DNA from: Sporolactobacillus laevolacticus DSM 442
GTDB lineage: Bacteria > Bacillota > Bacilli > Bacillales > Sporolactobacillaceae
Assembly (NCBI RefSeq): GCF_000497245.1
Contig: NZ_AWTC01000004.1
Coordinates: 62,760-126,759 of the forward strand
Reading direction: 5' to 3'
Length of the DNA: 64,000 nucleotides
Made by a program: the position numbers and the translations under genes. Position 1 is the stretch's first letter; each line of letters starts with the position of its first letter. Under the pieces are notes generated by a model, which saw only the letters and a list, made by a program, of their open reading frames with translations, was not told where the DNA came from and did no database searches. Below are positions 33,331 to 41,734 of this stretch, in pieces.

Positions 33331-33400
33331 TTGATTCACCTTCCTTCGGATGATGTTTATCATAAATGCTGGTAAGGGGAAAATCAAAAAAGAACAATTT

Positions 33401-33417
33401 GTTTCTCTATTTGAAAC
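33401..33417. promoter_or_regulatory. IclR-type operator candidate
   Basis: GTTTC-N7-GAAAC between the divergent IclR gene and the second DHA2 gene. This is the form of many IclR boxes. Confidence 0.5.
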
Positions 33418-33570
33418 GATAGATCAGCGAGCCATAGGTTAAAAGCGGAGAAACGGGTAAAAAATTATGATTCGCATTCCGTGAATCGAGCAATACTATT
33501 AAAAGAATACACGAAAGGAAGGGACGAGTTCGATTACGGCGACGATTTTAAATCAAGGAGTCTGTATGGA

Positions 33571-35034
33571 ATGACTGCGAAGAATTCATGTGTAGATCTT
33601 GATGGTAAAAAGTACAACCGGATATTATTGATCTGTGTTCTACTTGTCGGTTCATTCTGCGCGATCTTAAATCATGCAATGCTGGCAACTGCACTTCCAG
33701 ATATTATGAAAGAACTTAAAGTGGACGCGGCGAACGGCCAATGGCTGGCATCGGGATTTTTATTAATCAACGGCATTATGATCCCGATTGCTGCACTGCT
33801 TATGAGCAAAGTAAGCTCACGATTTTTATACATAATAGCGATGATGTTTTTCCTGCTTGGCACACTTTTATCGGCAGCTGCTCATCAATTTCCTGTTCTT
33901 CTCGCCGGGAGAATGATTCAGGCGGCAGGTACAGGCATCATGATTCCGCTGACGGAGACCATTTTTCTGCTTGTTTTTCCTAAAGAAAAAAGAGGATTTG
34001 CGATGGGGTTAGACGGGCTCGTGATCGCTCTCGGACGAGCCGTTGGACTGACACTTTCGGGCTGGGTCGTTGATAATTACCATTGGCGTGTTCTTTTTTA
34101 TCTTTTGATCCCTGTCTCCCTATTTGTTCTTGTAATTGCTTGTTTGACGATTAGAAGAATCATTCCGTTAACCCATTCAAAGATTGATTATCTTTCCATA
34201 GTACTATCTTCGATTGGTTTTGGCGGACTGCTTTATGGATTCAGCAGTGTGGGCAATCATGGTTGGACGGATGTAAATGTGGTTATGGGATTAGCGATCG
34301 GAACGGTAATCACAATTCTGTTTATCTGGAGGCAGTTAAAAATAAAGGAACCCATAGTGAACTTAAAGGTGTTCCGGTCACCGCTTTTCAGTCTCTCCGT
34401 AGTGGTCGGCGGCACAATCATGACAGCAATGATTGGAGCCGAACTTGTTCTGCCGCTGTATCTTCAAAATTCACGAGGAGAGAGCGCCTTTTTTTCAGGA
34501 CTTGTTATTATGCCCGGCGCCATTGTCATGGGGCTGATGAGTCCGGTGACGGGAATCATTTTTGACAAAATCGGCGTTCGAAATCTAGCTATTGCCGGCA
34601 TGTGTTTGCTGACCATAGGCACAATACCGTTTATGTTCCTTACCATGTCCACCACTTATGGCTTCATGATTGTTTTATACGCCGTGCGCTTTTTCGGCAT
34701 ATCTATGGTGATGATGCCGATGACCACAGCCGGTATGAATACGTTACCCGATACGCTGATGAGTGACGGAATCGCCGTCAATAATACAATGCGTACCATT
34801 GTCGGTTCTATTGGTACTTCGATATTAATCAGTGTCATGTCCAATGTGACCAAAACTGAACTTCCGGAAAAGAATATGTTCGGCTCCGATCCCACACTAT
34901 ATAACGTCTTAAAAACGGATGCCGTCTTAAACGGCGTCAACGCCGCTTTCATGGTCGCCGTCAGCTTCTGTTTGCTGACACTGGCGCTTACCTTCTTTAT
35001 AAAAGAACGACATATCAAACATCGAATACAGTAA
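33571..35034 (+). CDS. MFS transporter, DHA2 family (paralogue 2, motif C altered)
   Basis: A 487-aa, 14-TM protein, clearly paralogous to the pump at 24722 (shared DGKKYNRI start region, ALPDIMKE, WRVLFY, LMSPVTG, MMPMTTAGMNTLPD). The ATG at 33571 follows AAGGAG by 10 nt. Motif C, intact in the paralogue (APAIGPTLSGW), here reads GRAVGLTLSGW: both prolines are replaced (by R and L). Motif C is characteristic of drug/proton antiporters, so transport may be altered. There is no DUF4811 partner. Divergent from the broken IclR gene. Confidence 0.83.
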   Translation: MTAKNSCVDLDGKKYNRILLICVLLVGSFCAILNHAMLATALPDIMKELKVDAANGQWLASGFLLINGIMIPIAALLMSKVSSRFLYIIAMMFFLLGTLLSAAAHQFPVLLAGRMIQAAGTGIMIPLTETIFLLVFPKEKRGFAMGLDGLVIALGRAVGLTLSGWVVDNYHWRVLFYLLIPVSLFVLVIACLTIRRIIPLTHSKIDYLSIVLSSIGFGGLLYGFSSVGNHGWTDVNVVMGLAIGTVITILFIWRQLKIKEPIVNLKVFRSPLFSLSVVVGGTIMTAMIGAELVLPLYLQNSRGESAFFSGLVIMPGAIVMGLMSPVTGIIFDKIGVRNLAIAGMCLLTIGTIPFMFLTMSTTYGFMIVLYAVRFFGISMVMMPMTTAGMNTLPDTLMSDGIAVNNTMRTIVGSIGTSILISVMSNVTKTELPEKNMFGSDPTLYNVLKTDAVLNGVNAAFMVAVSFCLLTLALTFFIKERHIKHRIQ

Positions 35035-35054
35035 TGCCTATGGTTCTATTCTAC

Positions 35055-35177
35055 TTAATCGCGATCGTTATCGGTTAACAACGACATTTTCTCGAGAAAA
35101 CCTGCGATAAGGTCTAGATCCGTGTTGCTGTAGGTCTGAATCACCTTTATGTTTTTTTGCGTCAATAAAGAATTCAT
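35055..35177 (-). pseudogene. Possible C-terminal fragment of a MarR-like regulator
   Basis: A 40-codon minus-strand frame (MNSLLTQKNIKVIQTYSNTD, then LDLIAGFLEKMSLLTDNDRD) resembles the terminal dimerisation helix of MarR proteins, where such LxxFLEKMS patterns occur. There is no ribosome site and nothing matching the DNA-binding part upstream. Offered as a fragment only. Confidence 0.3.
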
Positions 35178-35205
35178 AATGGGAAAAAATAGAAGGCGAG
35201 TTACC

Positions 35206-35233
35206 TTGACACGCATATTTAAACCTTTATAAT
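35206..35233 (+). promoter_or_regulatory. Promoter of the amino-acid permease
   Basis: TTGACA (35206-35211), 16-bp spacer, TATAAT (35228-35233), a near-perfect sigma-A promoter. The leader is about 130 nt with the small hairpin GCTTTA/TAAAGC but no recognised riboswitch. Confidence 0.75.
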
Positions 35234-35369
35234 TTGAAATGCCGCACTTCAGGCAGACTGTTCATGGATAATCAACCATGGAAACTGCTTGAAACGCGTT
35301 TTTATTTCGCCTGTCGCTTTATTGCTTTAAAGCGTATTCGCGAGAAACACAGAGAGAAAGGATATAAGA

Positions 35370-36746
35370 ATGATGCGTGCAACAGAAGAGAAGAACGAAA
35401 CATTAAGGCGTGGATTGCTGCCGCGCCATATTATGCTTATGGCCATGGCCGGTATGATCGGTACAGGCATTTTTAAAGGGAGCGGCGATACATTAAGCAT
35501 TGCCGGACCCAGTGTAACGATTGCATACTTGTTATGTGGGCTCATTTTATTTATTGTTATGGTCGCTTTGGAAGAACTGGCGATTGCTTATCCGGGATTG
35601 AACATCCAGCATCTTATGCATAAAGCCTTTGGATTCCGTGTATCAATCATGATTGGATGGTTGTACTGGATTAACTGGATGATTGTTACGGTCGTTGAGA
35701 TTTTAGCTGCAGGAAGTTTTCTTGAATATTGGTTCCCACATGTGCCTTTATGGGTATTAGCAGGGGTGTGCGGACTGTTTATCGTTGGCATTAACCTTTT
35801 TCAAGTCAGCCTCTACGGTGAATTTGAATTCTGGTTTGCCGGAATTAAAATTGCAGCAATCATTGTGTTTATTATTTTAGGCGTGCTTATTTTATTTGGG
35901 ATCATTCCAAGCCCTGCCAATCCGGTTAAGAATATCTTTGGTTACGGTGGATTTTTTCCGCATGGGTTTGGCGGCATGATCCAGGCCTTGCTTGTCGTGA
36001 TCTTTTCCTACGGCGGGTCTGAACTGATCGGGCTTACAGTAACCGAAGCGAAAGACGTGGAGCATGTATTGCCGAAGGTTATTAAAAGTGTTGTTTCACG
36101 AGTAATCATGTTCTACATTCTGCCAATTATCATTATCTGTGGCATGATGCCTTGGAGCAGCGTGTCCGCCACGCAGAGCAGCCCGTTTGTTCAAGTGTTT
36201 GAGGCGGTCGGCCTTCCAGGTGTGCCTCATCTAATGAATTTTGTGCTCCTGACTGCCGTATTGTCCGCAGCCAATTCCGGTATCTATGCGACAACTCGGA
36301 CACTTTACTCCATGGCTGAGCGCGGCGAGGCACCAAAATTTGTCCGTAAGCTTTCAAAACGAGGCGTGCCGCTCGGTGGAATTGCACTGACAACAAGCTT
36401 TTTAGTCATCGGCATTGTCTTGGCATACCTGGCTCCTGGTCAAATCATTAATCAATTGATGAGCATCCCAGGATTTACGATTTGTCTTGTGTGGATCGCC
36501 ATTTGTGCTGCTGAATTGAAGTTGCGTCCTTCTTACGAGCGCCTGCCATTCTTTAAAATGGCCGGATTCCCGTATATGACCATTCTAGGAATGGCTTCAC
36601 TGTCCGCAATTTTCCTATCCTTCGTGCTGAACGGAGCGAACCGAGTAGGGACGATCACCTGTTTTATTATCATGGGCTTTCTGATCGTCGTTTCGTTCCT
36701 CGTTAAATCAGGATCCGAGCAAGCTAAGAGCGAGCGTCCATCCTGA
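35370..36746 (+). CDS. Amino acid permease, APC superfamily
   Basis: A 458-aa, 12-TM transporter with the AAT-type N-terminal block RGLLPRHIMLMAMAGMIGTG and the TM1 GTGIFKGSG loop, GGSELIGLTVTEAKD in TM6 and the YSMAERGEAPKF loop. AAAGGA lies 7 nt upstream of the ATG. It is a proton-coupled amino acid importer of the GabP/AapA/RocE group. The specific amino acid is unknown. Monocistronic, with a strong promoter and terminator. Confidence 0.87.
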   Translation: MMRATEEKNETLRRGLLPRHIMLMAMAGMIGTGIFKGSGDTLSIAGPSVTIAYLLCGLILFIVMVALEELAIAYPGLNIQHLMHKAFGFRVSIMIGWLYWINWMIVTVVEILAAGSFLEYWFPHVPLWVLAGVCGLFIVGINLFQVSLYGEFEFWFAGIKIAAIIVFIILGVLILFGIIPSPANPVKNIFGYGGFFPHGFGGMIQALLVVIFSYGGSELIGLTVTEAKDVEHVLPKVIKSVVSRVIMFYILPIIIICGMMPWSSVSATQSSPFVQVFEAVGLPGVPHLMNFVLLTAVLSAANSGIYATTRTLYSMAERGEAPKFVRKLSKRGVPLGGIALTTSFLVIGIVLAYLAPGQIINQLMSIPGFTICLVWIAICAAELKLRPSYERLPFFKMAGFPYMTILGMASLSAIFLSFVLNGANRVGTITCFIIMGFLIVVSFLVKSGSEQAKSERPS

Positions 36747-36772
36747 TTGATTTTAGATGAATAGATGAAAGA

Positions 36773-36800
36773 GACTGTCCTTTTAAGGGGCAGTTTTTTT
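36773..36800 (+). terminator. Intrinsic terminator after the permease gene
   Basis: ACTGTCCTT and AAGGGGCAGT form a tight hairpin, followed by seven T. Confidence 0.82.
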
Positions 36801-36923
36801 ACGCACAAAAAGAGGAAATAGTATCCGGATCACGATGTGGTATTTTACCCTGTTTGCAGTAAAATTAAAATACAACAGAGTGGAAGTCCTGCTTACAAAC
36901 TTAAATCGATAAGGTGCAGATAA

Positions 36924-37364
36924 ATGAACGTTATCAAAGCAACGGAACACACTATTGATGCATTAGTGGACTTAGAAATGAAGTTATGGCCGGACCATAC
37001 AAAGGAGGACTTGCTTGCCGAATGCCGAAAGCAGCTTCACTCGGATCAGAATGTTCATTATTTAATAAGGAACAAAAACGACTATATTGCGTTTATCCAC
37101 GTCTCGATCAGAAATGATTATGTAGAAGGTGCGAACTCTAGTCCAGTTGGTTATGTTGAAGGCATTTTTGTGGAAAAAGAGTTTCGTATGTTGGGGCTTG
37201 CGAAAAAATTGATCGCTGCAGGTGAGGAATGGGCGAAAGCTAAAGGTTGCAGGCAGATGGGTTCCGACACAGAACTGGCGAATCAGAGCAGCTTAAACTT
37301 TCACATTCAAACAGGTTTTTCAGAAGCCAATCGAATTATTTCCTTCATAAAAGATATTAAATAA
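36924..37364 (+). CDS. Aminoglycoside 6'-N-acetyltransferase-like GNAT protein
   Basis: A 146-aa GNAT with the specific pattern of AAC(6')-I enzymes: LEMKLWPDHTKEDLLAE near 18, SIRNDYVEG then SSPVGYVEGIFVEKEFRMLG near 67-95, KGCRQMGSDTE near 109, and the final QTGFSEANRIISFIKDI. These enzymes acetylate the 6'-amine of aminoglycosides using acetyl-CoA, though chromosomal homologues may have other roles. Weak AAGGTG ribosome site. Confidence 0.75.
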   Translation: MNVIKATEHTIDALVDLEMKLWPDHTKEDLLAECRKQLHSDQNVHYLIRNKNDYIAFIHVSIRNDYVEGANSSPVGYVEGIFVEKEFRMLGLAKKLIAAGEEWAKAKGCRQMGSDTELANQSSLNFHIQTGFSEANRIISFIKDIK

Positions 37365-37398
37365 AAAAGCACCAATTACAAACGTAAGTAATCGGTGC
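37363..37398 (-). terminator. Terminator for the CMD gene
   Basis: GCACCAATTAC/GTAATCGGTGC hairpin with six T on the minus-strand side. It lies between the convergent AAC(6')-like and CMD genes. Confidence 0.78.
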
Positions 37399-37408
37399 AT
37401 CGCAACAA

Positions 37409-37795
37409 TTATGAAATGAGTTCTCTTTTTTTGAATACCTCTTTAGCGACAGCGACTGCATTAAGGACTCTCGGGAATCCAACGTAGGGTACGCATTGAA
37501 TAAATGTTTCGGCGATTTCTTCCGGAGTCAGTCCGACGTTCAGTGCGCCGTTGATGTGTACCCGAAGCTGGTTTTCCGTTCCTCCTTGAGTTGCAAGGCT
37601 GGCTAGGGTAATGCATTCTCGTTGTTTCAGGTCCAGAGTTGGCCGGGTGTAAATGTCTCCAAAAGCAAATTCAATAATGAACCTGCCTAAATCAGGGGCA
37701 ATTTCCTTCAAGTTTTGTATGACTTGATCGCCAACCGCTCCATCCACTTCCGCCAATTTCTCAAGTCCCCGTTCAAAACGTGTTTTGTCTTCCAT
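37409..37795 (-). CDS. Carboxymuconolactone decarboxylase (CMD) family protein, YraC-like
   Basis: A 128-aa alpha-helical protein of the gamma-CMD type: FGDIYTRPTLDLKQRECITL near 48, then ASLATQGGTENQLRVHINGA and VGFPRVLNAV. It lacks the CxxC of AhpD-type peroxidases. The ATG at 37795 follows GGAG by 9 nt. Divergent from a MerR regulator, whose operator sits in a 19-bp spacer of this gene's promoter. This parallels B. subtilis, where yraC lies near adhR, the aldehyde-responsive MerR. Confidence 0.82.
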   Translation of the reverse strand: MEDKTRFERGLEKLAEVDGAVGDQVIQNLKEIAPDLGRFIIEFAFGDIYTRPTLDLKQRECITLASLATQGGTENQLRVHINGALNVGLTPEEIAETFIQCVPYVGFPRVLNAVAVAKEVFKKRELIS

Positions 37796-37825
37796 ATGCT
37801 TCATCTCCTAAAGTTGATATAATGA

Positions 37826-37856
37826 AGCATATATATTGGAGTATACTCCATGTCAA
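37826..37856 (-). promoter_or_regulatory. MerR-controlled promoter of the CMD gene
   Basis: Minus strand: TTGACA (37856-37851), 19-bp spacer, TATGCT (37831-37826). The 14-bp palindrome TGGAGTATACTCCA (37837-37850) lies in the spacer. The overlong spacer with a GGAGT-ACTCC operator is the hallmark of MerR activation by DNA untwisting. Confidence 0.82.
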
Positions 37857-37870
37857 GAGGAGTGTCGTCT

Positions 37871-38236
37871 GTGGTTTATTCGATCGGAACTTTTACAAAA
37901 ATAACCGGTTTAAGTGCTGATACACTGCGTTATTACGAAAAAGAAGGATTGATTTTTCCAGAAAGAGACTTAAATAATCGGCGTGTTTATAGTGAGAAAG
38001 ACATTGATTGGATTGAATTTATACTAAGGTTAAAAGAAACGGCGATGCCGATCAGTCAGATCAAGGCATATGCGCGCCTGAGGTACGAAGGAGACAGCAC
38101 CTTGGAAAAGAGACTCGACCTGCTTCTAGACCATCAACGTTTCATCTATAAAGAAAAAGAAAAACTTGAACAAAATATTCTGCATCTTAATAACAAAATA
38201 AATATTTACAAAGAAGCCATCGAAGAGCGAAGATGA
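37871..38236 (+). CDS. MerR family regulator (AdhR/NmlR-like)
   Basis: A 121-aa regulator: HTH and wing YSIGTFTKITGLSADTLRYY, EKEGLIFPERDLNNRRVYSE, then KDIDWIEFILRLKETAMPIS and a dimerisation coiled coil. The GTG at 37871 follows AGAGGAG by 8 nt; the earlier ATG overlaps the operator and has no ribosome site. Similarity to AdhR suggests aldehyde or electrophile response, yet the protein has no cysteine at all, while AdhR uses a cysteine for sensing. So the signal may differ. Confidence 0.85.
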   Translation: MVYSIGTFTKITGLSADTLRYYEKEGLIFPERDLNNRRVYSEKDIDWIEFILRLKETAMPISQIKAYARLRYEGDSTLEKRLDLLLDHQRFIYKEKEKLEQNILHLNNKINIYKEAIEERR

Positions 38237-38246
38237 TGATAAGTAC

Positions 38247-38729
38247 ATGATTGGGGGCTATGAACGGTCAAAAGGAGAGATCCGGAAGCTAAAAATTGAA
38301 GATTTTAAAAAGTGCGCGTCCATTTGGGATATGGAAAAGCAGAACAAATTAGCTGAAAAATTTTATCGTGAATTACAAACAGGGAATAGGGAGACGTTTG
38401 TCTATGTTGAAGGCGATACATACATAGCTGAAGGATCAATTGTTTTCAACATGCAAGATCCCGATTATACCATTGATAATCAGCGTGTCTATTGTTCAAG
38501 GCTGATTGTAAAGGACACCTATCGTCATCGTGGAATAGGAAGCGCCATGATTGATTTTCTGGTCGACTATTCACAGAGATTGGGCTATAAAGAAATGTCC
38601 ATTGGTGTGGATTTGGACAATGTGATCGCGAGGAACCTATATAAGAAAAAAGGGTTTACACACGTGCTGTTTCAAGGAAAAGATGAGCAAGGAGTTTATG
38701 CAAAACTATTAAAAAAGCTGTCCGATTGA
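38247..38729 (+). CDS. GNAT family N-acetyltransferase
   Basis: A 160-aa GNAT. Acetyl-CoA binding motif RHRGIGSAMIDFL near 94, preceded by the strand YCSRLIVKDTY; C-terminal DLDNVIARNLYKKKGF matches GNAT motif B. It starts 10 nt after the MerR stop codon with no strong ribosome site, so it may be translated by coupling. Substrate unknown. The association with MerR/CMD could be operonic only. Confidence 0.8.
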   Translation: MIGGYERSKGEIRKLKIEDFKKCASIWDMEKQNKLAEKFYRELQTGNRETFVYVEGDTYIAEGSIVFNMQDPDYTIDNQRVYCSRLIVKDTYRHRGIGSAMIDFLVDYSQRLGYKEMSIGVDLDNVIARNLYKKKGFTHVLFQGKDEQGVYAKLLKKLSD

Positions 38730-38738
38730 TCATACCGG

Positions 38739-39617
38739 TCAGCTCTTTTCGCTTGGCTCTACATGAACGTGCACATCAAAGACATCATACTTTTCCATCA
38801 GCACATCTTCCACTTGTGAGGAAATCTTGTGTGCTTCTTTGAGCCCCATATTTGGATCGACAAGGATGACAAGGTCGATAACCATATTGTTGCCGTACGT
38901 TCTGCCGCGGATATCACGGACGCCTTCAACTCCTTTAACCGAAAGGACAATCCGATTAAACGAGTCTAGGAGTGTGTCGTCAAAACCATCAGATAAGTTA
39001 TAAGATGATTCTCTGAAAATGTCCCAAGCCGTCTTGCAAATTAGAAGCCCGATCAGCAAGGCAATGACCGAGTCAAGCCACGGAAGATGAAGCTGCGCGC
39101 CAAAAATACCGACACTCGCGCCGACGCTGACCCAAGCATCGGATAAGTTATCTTTTGCTGCGGCCATGACAGATGCGCTGTTTGTCTTCATGGATAAGTT
39201 TTTGTTGTACCGATAAACGGCAAACATGACAACCGCGCAGAACAAGCCGATCCAAGCCGATAAAATATCCGGTGTTTCCTCATGTCCGGCAATTAATGAT
39301 TTTCCACTGTCAAATAAGACCTGAATGCCGACCGCCATCATTACAAATGAGGTAAAAAGTGAGGCAATCGTTTCGCTTTTCCAATGCCCATAGGGATGAT
39401 CACTATCTGCCGGCCGCTGTGAAAGCCGTAATCCGATCAGTACGGCGACAGATGCGACAATGTCCGTCACATTATTAAAACCGTCGGCGCGAAGTGCTCG
39501 TGATTCCATGGTAAAACCAATAAATAATTTAAGCACGGACAGGCAGAGATAAGCGGCAATGCTGATGATCGCGCCGCGCTCGCTTAATTTTAAATTCAAA
39601 TATTTATCTTGAATCAT
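38739..39617 (-). CDS. Cation diffusion facilitator (CDF) transporter, MneP/MneS-like
   Basis: A 292-aa, six-TM exporter with a cytoplasmic C-terminal domain (VKGVEGVRDIRGRTYGNN, then VHVHVEPSEKS). TM2 carries ADGFNNVTDIVAS and the TM2-3 loop HPYGHWKSE. TM5 has NLSDAWVSVGAS. Metal-site residues of the DGFNN type resemble manganese exporters MneP/MneS of B. subtilis more than zinc CDFs. The ATG at 39617 follows AGGTGA by 8 nt. Monocistronic. Confidence 0.83.
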   Translation of the reverse strand: MIQDKYLNLKLSERGAIISIAAYLCLSVLKLFIGFTMESRALRADGFNNVTDIVASVAVLIGLRLSQRPADSDHPYGHWKSETIASLFTSFVMMAVGIQVLFDSGKSLIAGHEETPDILSAWIGLFCAVVMFAVYRYNKNLSMKTNSASVMAAAKDNLSDAWVSVGASVGIFGAQLHLPWLDSVIALLIGLLICKTAWDIFRESSYNLSDGFDDTLLDSFNRIVLSVKGVEGVRDIRGRTYGNNMVIDLVILVDPNMGLKEAHKISSQVEDVLMEKYDVFDVHVHVEPSEKS

Positions 39618-39795
39618 TGTTCGTGTCACCTGCTTTGTCTCTTCGTCCTACAATTATGATAACCTATCTAAGATAATACGGAAAAACAGTTACGTAATGA
39701 AATGATATGTACACGAGCAGTATCGTCATAAAATGTTGAAATACAGCGCGTTTGATTCAGTAAAACGCAGAAAATCTATTCTCGGAGGTTTTTCG

Positions 39796-40173
39796 ATGTT
39801 TGATAGCCCTTTTGGTACCTTTTTTGATGGCATGCCTGTCTTCTTCGTCATTGTTTTTGTAATCATCCTTGCGATTGTCGTCATCACATTGATAAGAAAT
39901 ATAATGACTTGGTCCTCTAATAATCAACAGCCGCGCCTGAATGTTGAGGCAACTGTCGCAGGAAAAAGAACAAGAACATCAGGTGGCAATCAGACAGCGG
40001 TATCCACCCATTATTATGTCACCTTTGAGGTTGCAAGTGGCGATCGGATGGAATTAAAGGTGAGCGGTCAGGCTTACGGATTAATGGCTGAAGGTGATCA
40101 AGGAACGCTGCAGTTTCAAGGAACGAGGTATTTGGATTTTCAGAGATCGACGGATCAAAGATCAGATGTTTAA
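39796..40173 (+). CDS. DUF2500 membrane protein
   Basis: A 125-aa protein with one TM helix (FFVIVFVIILAIVVITLIRN) and an extracytoplasmic beta domain (RLNVEATVAGKRTRTSGGN, THYYVTFEVASGDRMELKVS, GLMAEGDQGTLQFQGTRYL) that matches DUF2500. The ATG at 39796 follows GGAGG by 7 nt. Function unknown; widespread in Firmicutes. Alone between the CDF and trpB genes. Confidence 0.8.
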   Translation: MFDSPFGTFFDGMPVFFVIVFVIILAIVVITLIRNIMTWSSNNQQPRLNVEATVAGKRTRTSGGNQTAVSTHYYVTFEVASGDRMELKVSGQAYGLMAEGDQGTLQFQGTRYLDFQRSTDQRSDV

Positions 40174-40323
40174 AAAATCGCCGTTGTTAAAAATGTTTGG
40201 AAAATTTGTGTCAGTCCAAAAAATATCCTTGACTTCATTTTGCTTTTAATGGAAACTTATGGGGCACTACATTTTCGGTACACGTCAGAGGGCGAGTACG
40301 AGAACATAGGGAGCTGAGTAGAG

Positions 40324-41496
40324 TTGAGTAAAAGTACAGGTGTGGTAGCGGCAGGAACATTCGGGGAATTCGGAGGAAGCTATGTACCGGATGAGCTGCA
40401 ACAGGTCTTGTCAAAAATAGCAGAAGCTTTTGACAAGTACAAGGATGATCCGGAATTTAACGAAGAGTTGCGCTACTATTTGAAAGAATATGTGGGCCGC
40501 GAGAATCCGCTGACGTTCGCAAAAAATCTTACTGAACAGGTTGGCGGCGCGAAAATCTATCTGAAAAGAGAAGATTTGAATCATACAGGGGCACACAAGA
40601 TTAATAACACTATTGGCCAGATTTTGCTTGCGAAACGGATGGGCGCGAAAAGGATTATTGCCGAAACAGGAGCCGGCCAGCATGGTGTTGCGACAGCGAC
40701 TGTTGCCGCCCTGTTCGGATTGCCTTGTACAATCTATATGGGCAAATACGATACGGAGCGACAGGCTTTGAATGTTTTCCGAATGGAGCTACTTGGTGCG
40801 GAAGTGGTGCCGGTGGAAAAAGGTCAAGGTCGTTTGAAAGATGCGGTTGATGAAGCACTGGGCGATTTGGTGCGGAATCATGAAACAACATTCTATTTGC
40901 TTGGTTCAGCTGTTGGTCCGCATCCTTACCCGACAATCGTACACCATTTTCAATCGGTGATCAGTGAAGAATCCAAACGCCAGATTCTGGAGAAGGAAGG
41001 CAAGCTTCCGGCAGCAGTCGTTGCCTGTGTCGGTGGGGGAAGCAATGCGATCGGCGCATTCGCACATTATATTGATGAGCCGATTGTCCGCCTTGTAGGC
41101 GTAGAACCTACTGAAGCGGCAAGTATCGCAGAAGGCGTGCCTGCCGTTATTCACGGATTCAAATGCTATGCGCTTGTTGATGAAAATAATAACCCGAAAC
41201 CAACGTTCTCAATTGCCGCCGGACTGGATTATCCCGGTGTCGGACCGGAACACAGCTATCTAAAGGCTTCGGGTCGCGGTGAATACGTAACGGTTACCGG
41301 TAAGGAAGCACTTGATGCGTTCTTGACACTTTCCAAAGTGGAAGGAATCATTCCGGCATTGGAAAGTGCGCATGCCGTTGCCTATGCGATGAAGCTGGCG
41401 AAGACGTTGCCTAGGGACGAGAGTATTATTGTTAACCTGTCCGGCCGCGGCGATAAAGATGTGAAGCAAGTCTATGATATGTTAAATCAAGATTGA
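40324..41496 (+). CDS. trpB: Tryptophan synthase beta subunit
   Basis: A 390-aa PLP enzyme that joins indole and serine to give tryptophan. It is a canonical TrpB1: [10 protein letters not shown] near 17, PLP lysine K92 in [18 protein letters not shown] near 117, phosphate cradle GGGSNAIG near 236, and a C-terminal SGRGDKD. TTG start with GGGAG 10 nt upstream. It is solitary: no trpA or other trp gene within the window, and it is followed by its own terminator. It could salvage indole or partner with a distant TrpA. Confidence 0.92.
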   Translation: MSKSTGVVAAGTFGEFGGSYVPDELQQVLSKIAEAFDKYKDDPEFNEELRYYLKEYVGRENPLTFAKNLTEQVGGAKIYLKREDLNHTGAHKINNTIGQILLAKRMGAKRIIAETGAGQHGVATATVAALFGLPCTIYMGKYDTERQALNVFRMELLGAEVVPVEKGQGRLKDAVDEALGDLVRNHETTFYLLGSAVGPHPYPTIVHHFQSVISEESKRQILEKEGKLPAAVVACVGGGSNAIGAFAHYIDEPIVRLVGVEPTEAASIAEGVPAVIHGFKCYALVDENNNPKPTFSIAAGLDYPGVGPEHSYLKASGRGEYVTVTGKEALDAFLTLSKVEGIIPALESAHAVAYAMKLAKTLPRDESIIVNLSGRGDKDVKQVYDMLNQD

Positions 41497-41598
41497 AAAA
41501 TAAATACGAAATAGCTTCTAGGGTTCCGTTATTGACAAAAAAATAAGCCTGGACCGAGAGAAGATGATCCTATTTAGGTAAGGGTCACACGGAGGGAT

Positions 41599-41641
41599 AA
41601 AAGCCCGGGAGAATGGTCGATACATTCTCTCGGGCTTTTTG
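41599..41641 (+). terminator. Intrinsic terminator after trpB
   Basis: AAAAGCCCGGGAGAATG pairs with CATTCTCTCGGGCTTTT around a short loop with trailing T. A very strong hairpin about 100 nt after the stop. Confidence 0.88.
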
Positions 41642-41734
41642 TATAAATTGGAACGGTAACTTAATCTGAAAATTTCGTGCTGATCAACACGATCCAATAA
41701 CAGAGTCTATAAAAAGGTGCAGGAGGAACATGAG

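Noticed and set aside
35234-35476. 80-codon ORF overlapping the amino-acid permease start
   Set aside because: It begins at the transcription start of the permease promoter, has no ribosome site, and runs out of frame into the permease gene.
41500-41641. T-box leader before the MBL gene
   Set aside because: There is a strong terminator, but no T-box sequence (GGTGGNACCGCG) or specifier stem was found.
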